From Entoloma clypeatum (Eukaryota > Basidiomycota > Agaricomycetes > Agaricales > Entolomataceae), in contig OY751496.1 of assembly GCA_963565915.1 (NCBI GenBank), positions 1,364,001 to 1,428,000 of the forward strand: DNA of 64,000 nt. The letters are read 5' to 3'. The translations under genes were made by a program, and so were the position numbers. A model generated the notes under the pieces. The model was not told where the DNA came from and did not search any database. It worked only from the letters and a program-made list of their open reading frames with translations. Shown in pieces: positions 48,907 to 59,838 of the stretch (positions within the stretch are counted from its first letter, which is position 1; every line of letters begins with the position of its first letter).

Positions 48907-49720
48907 TTCAGCCGATGTACCGAACTCATCGTTTCCCGATAGACGTATTGGGGTCGTCGACTCGGCCTCTACGCAATCTCGAGGCTAAATCGCAAGTAAT
49001 TTGGCAGGGGAGGCAGAATTAGGACCTTTGTAAGGTTATGAGTCCTGCGGAAGGGAAAGAACAGGGTTGACAAAGGCGCACGCCACGCTCGACGACACCT
49101 TGTTCAGGTCCTACAGCGCATATAAAATCGGGCCAAGGAAGGTTGAATAGTATATTCCCGAAGTATTAAAGATGACTGGGATTGAAAGAAAACCTCACCT
49201 GATTGCAGTGAGAAATTCCCGCAGATGCTTTCTCGTCCTCCGCTGAGCCCTGGGCGAACTCTCCTTCAGCCTCAACAGCCTTCTGCGCCACCCCGCATCA
49301 CCCTACAACGTCTTCCCCTAACACCTTCTCCGCCACCTCACCACGGGCTCCTTCAACGCCTGCCGCACAACAACCGTCACGGTCCTCGCGCTCAGATTAT
49401 ACGCCGCCCTATCCGCACACCTCACACATTCCGTCCGCCCATAACCTCCCTCTCCCAGCAATCCGACGCATACCATAGTGCACCATCTCGTTCCTCATAT
49501 GCTTCCGGGATAACAGCTTCTCTTCTCGCGACCTCGAAGAAGCGCAAGTGGATTTGTAGGCGGGGTCGACGCTGGTCGACGTATGTAGCGCTCGATCGGC
49601 CATCGCACACGCGCAACGGGGAAGGAACGTCCAGAGGTGTGCGTCACAAAGCACGGCAGACGGTTACGGTTACCCGGTTTTCTCACGTATAGCTCTTGCC
49701 ACCTCTTGCGTTCATCCTGT
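48907..49720. other. Upstream region of the carnitine acetyltransferase gene
   Basis: About 810 bp. A plus-strand frame of 155 codons (49225-49692) is rich in Arg, Pro and Ser without domain or low-complexity logic; I regard it as chance. It probably contains the CAT2 promoter and 5' UTR. Confidence 0.4.
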
Positions 49721-51974
49721 ATGCTCCGACTGGGCCCAACGCTTGCTCGTGTTCGCCCGATGTCCAAGCCGACTCGTTCAGCCCATGCAACCCACGCTTA
49801 TGCCGCTGACCCCAGCGCGCCCAAAATCTTGCGCTACCAGGCCTCGCTACCGTCCCTCCCCGTCCCCTCACTGTCCTCGACGCTTTCCAAGTACATCGAG
49901 ACCGTCCAGCCGCTGCTCACCCCCGTCCAGTTCGAGCACACCAAGGCGGCGGCGAAGGAGTTCCTTGCTTCCCCGATCGCTGCCACGCTCCAGAAGCGGC
50001 TAGAGGAGCGCGCGGAGCGGGTCGGCGACAATTGGCTGAGCGAGTGGTGGAACGACGTAGCCTATATGGGGTACCGTGACCCTGTTGTGGTGTTCGTGAG
50101 CTACTTCTTTGTTCATGTGCAGGACCGCACGAGGACGACAGGGCCGTCCCGCGCCGCCGCGCTCATAAAAGCTATGCTTCCGTTCAGGCTGATGGTAGAG
50201 AGGTGTGTACGCTTCGTATGTAAGGAAGTAATGTGAGGGCTTAATTAAAAGCAGTGGAACGCTTGAACCGGACAAGGTCAGGGGTGCCCCACTATGCATG
50301 GAATCCTACAAATGGCTGTATGTCACTCGGACAGGTTACTGTTGGTCAACCACTAATCCCTGACTCTCTTTCGCAGCTTCCACGCATGTCGATACCCCAG
50401 GATACCTTCTGATTACGCCGAAAAATTCTCACCAGCAGAGAATAACCACATAGTTGTCCTCCGGAAGAACCGCTTCTTCGTCGTACCACTTGCGCACCCC
50501 GTGACGGGCAAAGAACTTTCCGCGGCCGAGCTCGAGTTGTGAGCCACCAATTTCTCATTCACCCTTGGGATCAAAATCTTTAATTACATCCGGCTAGGCA
50601 ATTTACGCGGATCATTGACCTCGCGGGCCCTACACCGCATGCTACCCCTATCGGCGCTCTGACATCGGACAACCGCGACCTGTGGACACACGCACGCGAA
50701 GCGCTTCTCTCGCTCCCCGGTAATCCCGAGCTGGCGCGCAAGGTCGAGAGTGCGATGATTGTGGTTTGTTTGGACGACACTAAGCCCGTCACGCGGGAGG
50801 ATCTGAGTTGGGGAATGTGGGTTGGGGATGGGAGGAATCGGTGGTATGACAAGCATCAGCGTCAGTTTCTTTTTTTTTTTTTTTCTTGCGTTCGGGGGAT
50901 ATATTGTTGATCGTCTGGTTTGACAGTAATTGTCTATGAAAACGGTCGGTCAGGGTTCCTTGGTGAACATTCGTGCATGGATGGGACGCCGACGTTGCGC
51001 ATGAATGAGTTTACCCTTGGGAGTCTTGCGCTAGGCAAGGCGGACCTCGGTCCACCCGCTCTCCCAGACATAGGGAAGGACCTTCCCCAACCTCATGAAC
51101 TCGTCTTTGCGACGGATGAAAAGGTACGCGGCCTGGTTGCCGATGCCGAGAAGCGTTTCGATGAGCTAGTCGGGGCGCACGACATGGAGGTACAGTTCCG
51201 TTCTCCATTTCTCCCTCTCAGATCGTTTAATCTCCTACCCTTCATAGGTTTTGCACTACGAAGGTTACGGCAAGTCGCTGATGAAGAAACACAAGCTGTC
51301 GCCGGACGCATGGGCGCAGCTCGTGAAGCAGCTCGCCTTCCAAAAGATGTATGGTCGACCTGGTGTCACGTACGAGAGCGCGCAGACGCGCAAGTTCAAG
51401 AAGGGCCGGACGGAGGTGATCCGGAGCGCGAGCAACGAGGCGGCGGCATGGGCCCAGGCGATGCAGGATCATTCGAAAGCGCAGGACCCGACGCAGATGA
51501 GGGCGCTGTTCCAGCGTGCGGTGGCGAGGCACATGCAGTACTCTGCGTGGGCAGCGGACGGCCAGGGCGTGGATCGGCATTTGTTTGGGCTGAAGAAGAG
51601 CTTGAGGGAGGGAGAGGAGGTGCCGGAGATTTTTAGGGATGAGGCGTATGCGAAGGGCAGTCATTGGGAGTTGAGCACGAGCCAGCTGAGTAGTGTGTAT
51701 TTTGATGGATGGGGGTATGGAGAGGGTGAATTTCTGTTTTTTCTTGCTTTGGCTGTGACTTACGCGGTTGTTAGTGGTGCCTGATGGGTACGGCTTGAGC
51801 TACTCGATTGGCGACGAGTATATCCGATGGACGATCACAAGTCTGAAGAGGGATACGGCGGAGCTGAAGCATTACCTTGCGGAGGCGGCGACGGAGGTGA
51901 GGGATATGTTGGAGGCTGCGAAGAAGATTGATGCGAAGAAGGCTGAGGGGGAAGAGAAGAAGGCGAAGCTTTGA
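49721..51974 (+). CDS. CAT2: Carnitine O-acetyltransferase, mitochondrial/peroxisomal type
   Basis: Transfers acetyl groups between CoA and carnitine. The N-terminus MLRLGPTLARVRPMSKPTRS is basic and free of acidic residues, like a mitochondrial presequence, and has a second Met at 49760. The C-terminus KKAKL ends in a peroxisomal PTS1 (AKL). Family parts: LPSLPVPSLSSTLSKYIETV, WLSEWWNDVAYMGYRDPVVV, ACRYPRIPSDYAE, NHIVVLRKNRFFVVPL, the catalytic His in GEHSCMDGTPTLRMNEF, KQLAFQKMYGRPGVTYESAQ, FKKGRTEVIRSAS, and VVPDGYGLSYSIGDEYIRWT. Introns are short; one contains a T16-like run near 50869. TGA at 51972-51974. Confidence 0.93.
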
Positions 51975-52759
51975 AGAGGTTCTCTGGTAGACTTGCAATT
52001 GCTTTTAGATCTTTAGGTGCTGGGGCTACTAGATGTATGTTGGGAATAATGACAATAAGTAGAGTCTATTTACAAATGCCATGATGACGACTAACGAAAA
52101 TTTGGTCCTTTGCCGTTCAAAAGATCTGTCGTGCAAGTATGCAAGACACTACATGATATCGGATTGGACCAATAATGTTTCCACATCGAAATCGAGTCGA
52201 CGCTACCTTCTTCAACACTGCACGACTTACATGTATTTCTCCTGGCTCTCTTACAAATAAACGGCGCGATCGGTTGTTCTTTCGCTATCTAAAAGATGCC
52301 ATAACAGGAGAGGTTTTAGACGACTTTGCTGCTGCCTTCCTTTTCGGCTGTTCCAATATATTGCTGGTCCTGACATGGGCAGCGCACCGATCCCAAACCG
52401 CAGCTTATCGCTGAGGCGATTGCTGCCTTCTAAGTACCAGAATTAATTTACGCCGCAGATCCGCTGGCCGAGATGTCCAAGTAATCCCTGTGGTTGGCGC
52501 AGTGCCAACATTTTATCGCATACCCATCACGGGGCGTGTTCAGGCTGGGCGGGTACAGAGATGCATTCCATTAGTACCGAACCGCGATGCCTATTCCTTC
52601 TCCCTCTGGCTAATCGACGCATTGTTATGCAATGCTATGAGGCGTTCAAAGCTTTCGTCGTGAGTGTCCATGTTTTGCTCGACAGTTGACGGCTGGATTG
52701 CTCAGTAGTTGTTCTTGGACATCACAATGTACTTCCAAGACCCATATCAAAAGGAAAGT
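51975..52759. other. Intergenic region downstream of CAT2
   Basis: About 785 bp with only short frames and no domain or RNA recognised. Confidence 0.4.
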
Positions 52760-54099
52760 TTATTTTGAATTTGCATCATTCACGCCCACATGTACACCAA
52801 GTCCACCTCGCAGAGTGTGCACGCCATGTCCTCTGCCCTTTGTCATTGGCACGACAGGAGACTCCTCGCAGGCTGCGGCAACACTAGCCGCAGCCACCGT
52901 CTCTTGCCGCCTTTGAAACCAATGATTCCTGTGGGACTTTCCTCGCACTTCAGCAAAGAGCGTGATGACATCCACCATCACCCAAGCCTCCTTGAACGAC
53001 GCCACCGTTGTTGGAGCAATATAAGGAGTAGCACCAGCCCCATCGACTTCGCGTGCATGGGCGAGGAGAGTCATGATGTCCTCCTGGATACGACAAGTTG
53101 CAGGTGGAGCACGGGAGCGACGGGAAGGGATCTATGAATATGAAGGCGAGAAGGATGGTTCCTTCGACCTTGTCGCGGATGATGAGTCGAAGAACCTGGG
53201 GTATCTCCTGGAGCAGGTCGCGACGTACGTGAACAGTCGTCTCGTTTAATCTGATCCTTCTTTAATTGTGTCCCGCAGAACTTGAAGTCGGAGGCTCCTC
53301 CGATGAACGACGAAGCCACATCGTTAGCTTGGACGGACCCAGCCCATTTCCTGCACCGTCCCAGGTCGTGAGTTCGTTCCCCGAACGGTATCGCCCCTGA
53401 AGTTGTACGTCCCATTGAAATCCCGTTCGGTGCCTCAATGCGTGCTGAGGCTGGGCTTGTGCCGTGAGGGGAAGTAAGATTGGGGTGGTTGAGAATAAGC
53501 GAAAGAGAGCGGCGAGGGTAGCCGTGGCGAGGTCCTGGTTGAAAATGCGGTGGGTAGTATTCGACCGGCCGACTCAACCAATCTTCGTTGGTCTGCATCA
53601 AGTCTTGAGATCTGTTCCGAATGGTGTCGGGTGGAAGTGACAGGAGTGGAAGGGATGAAAGAGGTGAACGGCGGAGAGCAAGGGTGGAGACCACTTGACT
53701 AGGTGTGTGAGACGAGCTGGGCAGACGTCTCATGGGAAGTGATACTGTTCCGGGGATTCGGACGGGAATTCCGCCTGATGATGAGAGAGCCCGGGTGAGA
53801 TCCCCCTCGCTCAAGACTACGTGGCCGCTCGGTGGGGGTGCGTCTGTTGATGAAGTACTGAAGACGTGCCAACGGCGAGTGTCGCAGAGTCACCACCCGT
53901 TTCTGACGGCGTCCACCCTTCCTTCCTCGACATCTTTCTTCCCCTCGACCAGCAGATCTGCGATCTTGGCGAACCTCTGCTCCTCCCTGTCGTGATCCTT
54001 CTTGACTGCCTTTCCTCCCTGCGACATCTCGGTCTTTGTTCTTCCTCGTCCCCTCCCTCGTCCCCTGCCAGCCGACTTTGCCCTGCCCTTGCCCTTCAC
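52760..54099 (-). CDS. Putative hypothetical protein, low-complexity N-terminus
   Basis: Starts MKGKGRAKSAGRGRGRGRGR at 54099 (an RG repeat) with a charged coil KKDHDREEQRFAKIADLLVE. A long Ser/Pro-rich minus-strand frame follows (TNEDWLSRPVEYYPPHFQPG, about 53560), then a more ordered segment with a hydrophobic run VEGTILLAFIFIDPFP, IMTLLAHAREVDGAGATPYI and FKEAWVMVDVITLFAEVR to 52760. No known domain. The splice junctions are guesses and the whole may be two genes or partly non-coding. Confidence 0.35.
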
Positions 54100-54242
54100 G
54101 TCCTGTCCGTCACCAGAGGAGTCGATCGCAGGCTCAGAGGGGATCCTCTACCCCCATTCGTTGGATCTTTTTTTTTGTGGCGTCATTCGAGGGCGGTCGG
54201 GTTATGTTACTATAGTAATCTGAAGAGAGCAGATCTTCATCA

Positions 54243-54331
54243 GCCCCTGTTGTCTAATGGTTATGACGTCAGACTTCTATAACATTTCCATAGGGATCTG
54301 GAGGTTATGGGTTCGAGTCCCATCAGGGGTA
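54243..54331 (+). tRNA. tRNA-Arg(TCT) with 16-nt intron
   Basis: Acceptor stem GCCCCTG (54243-54249) pairs with CAGGGGT (54324-54330), allowing a terminal G-U pair. Anticodon stem TCAGA/TCTGG, anticodon TCT at 54276-54278; the intron 54280-54295 sits one base after it, the canonical site. T arm ATGGG TTCGAGT CCCAT. Confidence 0.93.
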
Positions 54332-54434
54332 AACATTTTACCCTCAATACTCGCCCCCAAGCTCATAATCGGTCAAAGGACTCTGGCATTAACTATGTAT
54401 GTATCCTTGGATGAGTAAAATCACTATAAAATAT

Positions 54435-57400
54435 CTATTGAGTCTTTTTCTCCTCTGAACTTGCCTCTTGCGCCACTTTAGCGTTCGCTTCCTGCTCTAT
54501 ACGCCTCCTGTCCTCACGCCTTTCGCGCCCACGAGTGACCATCAGCTTAGGCTCAAGGTCTGCAAAGAGATACTTGCAAGCCTGCTCTATGACCCAGCAG
54601 CCTGCAAAATCGATGATCATGACCGCAGTCAACCGAAGTTGGAACTACACATTCCAGCAAGCTAGGTCAGAAGAATTCGTGAGGCGGACAGCTTTGGAGG
54701 GGAGACGCACCGATGGTTGCATTTCGACGATCTGGAGCCACCTGTTCAACTCTGGCATAAAGTCTGTCGCGCCGCAGAAGGCGACGGCACTGGCGCCGAC
54801 GAGCCCCCACCATAGAGCCGGGTTTTCGCGGATGCCTTCGCGGAATGGACGGCCCTAAAGAGATTGTAAGTGTTGAGGTCACAAAGACACAAAAGTCAGG
54901 ACGTACTTGGAAGTTGATGGCAAACGTAGACACTTGCTGGGACAATCCAAGAAGATAGATCGCAGTGTTGAGCAGGGAGGGCTCAAATTTGGCTTCCAAG
55001 TCGATTGCCCCGCGTCTGGAAAGGAAAAGGTTCGGATGCGCTGTTTATAAAAGATAGTTCAACTTACGTCTCATAACTGTGCGTCAGATTCGTGATGTAC
55101 ACCAACGACACGATGTGCAACGCGAATTGCAAAAGGACTGATAGCAGCACGTATAGATTGAAAATATTTCCCAGCGGTCGCTCTCTGGAGAGTTTTTCGA
55201 CAGCCTGAAGAAACAACGGTTAATGAACTCATGCCCTCAAACCCGAGGAAGGGACAGCACACACCTTTGCGCGGGAGATGCACAGGAAACAAACAGACAT
55301 AAGCATCCCAGTGATCGTAACTTGATAGTCTCCAAACTTGATTCCGTCTAGATACTGCACACTCAGACTGTAGGCAGTAATGAGGCAGTTCAAAGCGAGG
55401 ATCTTGTACATCTGGATGGTAGCAACGAGGGTACACCGGCCTTGACGGATGATATGGGTGACTGGTAAAAGCACGTTAGACTAACTGAAGCCTATATCAC
55501 GGACGCCAGATCCCCACCTGCCGCAACATGTGACAGCTTCGACGTGAACGGCGCAGCGCACGAGGCGTCTCCGAGTTTGATCTTCGGAACATCGTCCTCT
55601 TCCTCCATCTCCGCCAGCTTGTCCGTAATCGACGCAAGATTGAACTTTCAAGGACCGTCACCCAAGAGCTCCCACCATCGAGCTCGAAAAAAAACACACC
55701 TTCTCCATGGGATTCTTCTGCCTCGCAACCTGCATGTCTGCCACAGCCTTCTGCTGCGCCTGCACCACATCCGGGAAAAGGTGCGCAATCCCCGGCGGCA
55801 CAGGCGGCGGCGGCTGCCCAAACCTCGCCGACACCTTCAGCTGCGTCTCGTACACCTTCTTGATCCTTTCCATCTTCTGGTGATCCGCGATCTTCTGCAG
55901 GTCCTCGGGCGTGCCGTCCAGTAGCGCAACGCCGACATGCGCCTGCTTGAGCGCCCCGACGTCGTTGGTGCCGTCGCCGGCCATGAGTGTCGTGTAGCCG
56001 AGCGTCTTGAGCGTGGTGAGGATGTATTCTTTCTGAGAGGGCGAAACGCGCGCGTAGACCCAGGTATTTTGGACGAGGTCGTTCCAAGCCGGGCGGGACG
56101 CGTATTGCTTCATGGCAGCCCCGGTTATGCAGATGTCGTACTGGTCAAAAAGAGAGAGGTCCAGAGGTTCAGAGGGATCGATGGGAATGACCTTCGTTTC
56201 GTCGACAGTGCGCCATACAAGGTCTAAGGGACATCAGCGAGAGAACCATGTCAAGTGTGAACGTGGCTCACCTGCATCATGCGCTGGGTTCTCCTTGAGG
56301 TCGAGGATGAGAGCCTCACGATCCACGATTTCTACATCCCGAGCGACATGGACCGCTGTCAGAGGGTTATCACCTGTGATCATGACACACTGGAAAGGGA
56401 TGTCAATTCATGTTTGGGTGGTCTTTTTGTTGAGACATACTCGGTGGGAGGAGTCAGCAAGCATCTTGATGGCTTCGACAGCATCGGCTTTCAGCGGGCA
56501 GTGGAACACCAAGAAGCCAGCAAAGATGAGATGGCTCTCAACCTGCTCCCTCGGTAGTTTGTTGATCTAGGAACCAAGAAAGTCAGTCTACCGAAACAGC
56601 AAAGTTGAACTTAGTAGTAACCTTATCACCAGACATCGCTTCCATTTCCTTCATACCAAGCGCCAAGACACGGCTTCCTTTCCGCGTGAACCATTTGTAC
56701 GTCTCGTCGTAGTGATCGGGAACCACCGCCAGCATAGTCTTGATCGTCTCGGGTGCTCCTTTGACCGCAATGAGAGTTTTACCGCCCGGAAGACTCGAGA
56801 TCGTAGACATGCGTTTCAATGCGGATGAAAATTGGAAGCGTCGCCGGATGTGTAGCTGGGTGGCATGAGGAGCAGAGCGGTTGGAAGGAGTAATGAGTTC
56901 CCCTGCCATCAGGGAGAGTAAGTCTTATATTTTGGGAGTCTGTGGACAAACGCACCTTTGCCCAAAGTCCACTCGAGAGCTTCCAAGGTCGTCTTCTCCA
57001 TGGGATCACCGACTATTGTACCATCATCAAGTTTAACCAAAGCATGAGCAGCTGCAAGACAAAGAGTAGTCTCGCGAAGGGTATCTTTGACGTTGACGAG
57101 GTTTTTCTGGTCTTCTTCACTGGCGCTGCACGATGATAAAAAGATGAATGGCGAATAGGGGAGAATGCACATTGCCTGTACCTGATACCAACGACACCTT
57201 CCAAGACGAGATTCTCCGCCGTGATTGTTCCCGTTTTGTCGAAACAGCATATATCCACACGACCCGCAAAGGGGATACGAAAAGGTTCGGTGCAGAAGAT
57301 GGCTATTCAGGAGGTGTCAGAGAGAACATTTGCTAAAGAAAGGCATGAATCGCACCAAACTTGGATAAGGAAACAAGAGATGCATTGACAGCCAGGGACA

Positions 57401-59151
57401 ATTCCATAGGCAATTCGGGGGGAACGACGCTCGTGATGATAAGCACACAATCGAGGAGGAGCTTTGACTTTTTCAGATCCCTCTCGATACCTTGGCATAG
57501 GGGATGAGTCGAGCTCTAAGCAAGGAAAGGACGACACAAACCTTTGACCCAAACATACCAGCTCGCAGCAATAGCAAAGATGAGGAGGAAACCAATGAAC
57601 AGGAAAGACTCGATATTGTTGGCGGAGACGCGTTCCGTCGAGAAGATCATGGTCCTGACAAGCTGACCTTGAGAAGTACCAAAGCCCGTGCGGAGCACAA
57701 CGCCCAAACAGCCACCATCCGGAGTTTTTACAGGAGCGGGCAGTTCGCCTGCAGAATGTTAATACGAAGGATGAAATCAAAAGGGTGAGGAGACTTGCTT
57801 GCGGTGCTCGCTTGAAGAATTTTGGTGCCGCTGAAGAGGACGGCGTTCTTGTGGTTTCCATCGATATCAAGATTTTCCAGTGGGTCGAGAACTTGGATGG
57901 ACTCCTTGAGAAGAGGGGTAGATTCACCGGAAAGCATAGCCTCGTTTACGATGCAGGTCCCATGTACGAGGAGAATATCGGCGGGAACAGTGGTCTCACC
58001 CTGTTGACGCGCTGAGAGGACGCCGGTTATATATGGGCATTGAGTGAGACAGGGTCGGTGACATACCAACAGATACGAGATCTCCCGGTAGAAGGTGGTC
58101 TGTCTGAATTTGGGACCAATTGCCGTCACGAAGACATTGAATTGGATAGGGAGTGACTGCCATGGTGCGGAACTCGGTCAAGGTTCTAACCCTCTTTGAA
58201 ACGGCCAGTGATGAATGAATGATTATGCCTGAAGGATGAGTCGACTGACCTGCCAAACGACGGTGCATTCGAAAACAACCAGCATAAAGAGGGTGAACAG
58301 ACTGTAATACCAGTATTCATCCAAACACCATAGAGCGACACAGAAGATCTGGAAGACGAAGAAGGGGGCGGTGGCGTGCTCTCCAAAGAGCTCGGTGAAG
58401 GAAGGAATAGGGATGTTGAACTCGTTGCCGCCATAGAGACTCAGAAGCGACGGAATCTTCTTGGTGGTCAGACCGGACGGCGTGAGGAAGGAGCCGAGGG
58501 GTGGACGACCGGAGGAAGGATAGGGCAGACGGGCAAAGGTGAGGGGGGAGGTGGATTCGATAGTATATGTATCTCGCTGGTAGTTGAAGGTGTAGGATGC
58601 CACGTCTTTTGCGTCTCGCTTGTCCAGCTTGACGATGTCTCCCTGTCCTTGGTGGACATGAGGTATGATGCGGATGCAGTCTGCGCCTTGTATCGTGCGT
58701 GCCTTGAATGATACTGCGTCAGCGAGAAAGAGACGCGTTGAAACCATGGGAGGCGGACCTTTTTGGTGGTGACCCACGCTCGAGCTCCCGTGCTCCACTT
58801 GGTGATCAAGAAGCTGAGGGCATGACCGGCACCCAGGGAGGTGCATGCGAGGAAGGTCCACTCTTCACTGACGAGCCATTGGTCGTACTTGACGTAGTAG
58901 GCGTAGGCGAGGAGGGGGTAGAGGGAGAGAAAGGGGACGGTGTAGAGGTGGGTGTACCACGGAACAGACGTGTGCAGGCTGGCCCCCGCGATCTCAGACG
59001 ACCGGACACAGACGGATACCCTGCAAAATGAGGATGAGTGAGTCGGATAAAACTCGGCGAATGGGACTCACATTAAGCGTCGACGACAAACTGGAAACCC
59101 CGCAAACTTGACGTGGAGTCCAGATTGGTCATACACGTGATCATCAGACAT
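54435..59151 (-). CDS. SPF1: ER P5A-type ATPase Spf1 (ATP13A1)
   Basis: ER membrane pump known to remove mis-inserted transmembrane helices. It starts [20 protein letters not shown] at 59151 and joins [20 protein letters not shown] after one intron. TM pair with [20 protein letters not shown]; actuator loop [10 protein letters not shown] and [15 protein letters not shown]5A signature [20 protein letters not shown]; phosphorylation site [10 protein letters not shown]; nucleotide-binding part [34 protein letters not shown]; hinge [20 protein letters not shown] with [13 protein letters not shown]; then the C-terminal TM bundle and a charged tail ending SSEEKKTQ at 54435. Length is about 1,200 residues, as usual. 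It shares a 131 bp divergent promoter with RPL38. Confidence 0.95.
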
Positions 59152-59282
59152 CCGAGAACCGAGCCGCTCATCTCCATTCGGCCGCGGCAACCTCCGGGAA
59201 TTATACACCCCGTTTGGTTAAGGTTTTCAGCCACACCCACGATCGTCCCCGTACACGGTGATCACCCTCAAGACTTTCGACG
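59152..59282. promoter_or_regulatory. Divergent promoter between SPF1 and RPL38
   Basis: Only 131 bp separate the two proposed start codons, so both core promoters and 5' UTRs must lie in this segment or overlap. It is rich in CCACACCCACG-like C/A tracts and has no clear TATA box. Confidence 0.55.
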
Positions 59283-59712
59283 ATGGCGAGTTCACGCCCC
59301 CCTGCTCTCCAGCCACCGCCCAACGCTGACCCTTCCGTCCCGCGTAGCCTAAGCAAGTCACCGACATCAAACAGTTCATCAAAATCACACAGAGGCAGGA
59401 TGCCTCCCGTGCGTCCCCCGTCTCTCGTCCCTCCTGTGCTAGGGTCCTCATCGCGTCATTATCCACTACAGAGGCACGCATAAAGAAGATCCCATCGAAG
59501 CTGCCCAACGGAAAGACAAAAACCAAGTTCAAGGTCCGGTGCTCGCGGTATCTCTACACACTATCAGTAGACGACCCAGACATGGCCGACAAGCTCCAGC
59601 AGAGTCTCCCCCCAGGTGCGTCAGGCATCCCTATCTTTTGTCAATTTGCTCCCTACCTCACAATGCAGCCCTCACTGTTGTCGAGGTCGACAAGGTCACC
59701 AAGAAGAAGTAA
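59283..59712 (+). CDS. RPL38: 60S ribosomal protein L38 (eL38)
   Basis: Exons 59283-59289, 59358-59408, 59472-59615 and 59669-59712 total 246 nt, 81 residues. It reads [56 protein letters not shown] and [14 protein letters not shown]. The 7-nt coding part of exon 1 (MA plus one base) rests on a weak donor (A|gttcac), so the first residues are uncertain. Confidence 0.88.
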
Positions 59713-59838
59713 ACACCTCTGTCTTGTTGGGTGGAGGTTATACGTTTGGGGAGGCTATAATATGCAATGTATGATGGGCCAGCAAAATATCCACGCGCAC
59801 AGCACCCTTATGCCCAATGATCGGGACTCTCAATCCAT

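Noticed and set aside
49225..49692. A 155-codon Arg/Pro-rich plus-strand frame upstream of CAT2
   Set aside because: No domain, biased composition, and frames of similar length on the other strand; likely chance in GC-rich DNA.
53866..54282. A 138-codon plus-strand frame ending at the tRNA-Arg gene
   Set aside because: It runs into the tRNA itself and is antisense to the RG-repeat frame; no protein features of its own.
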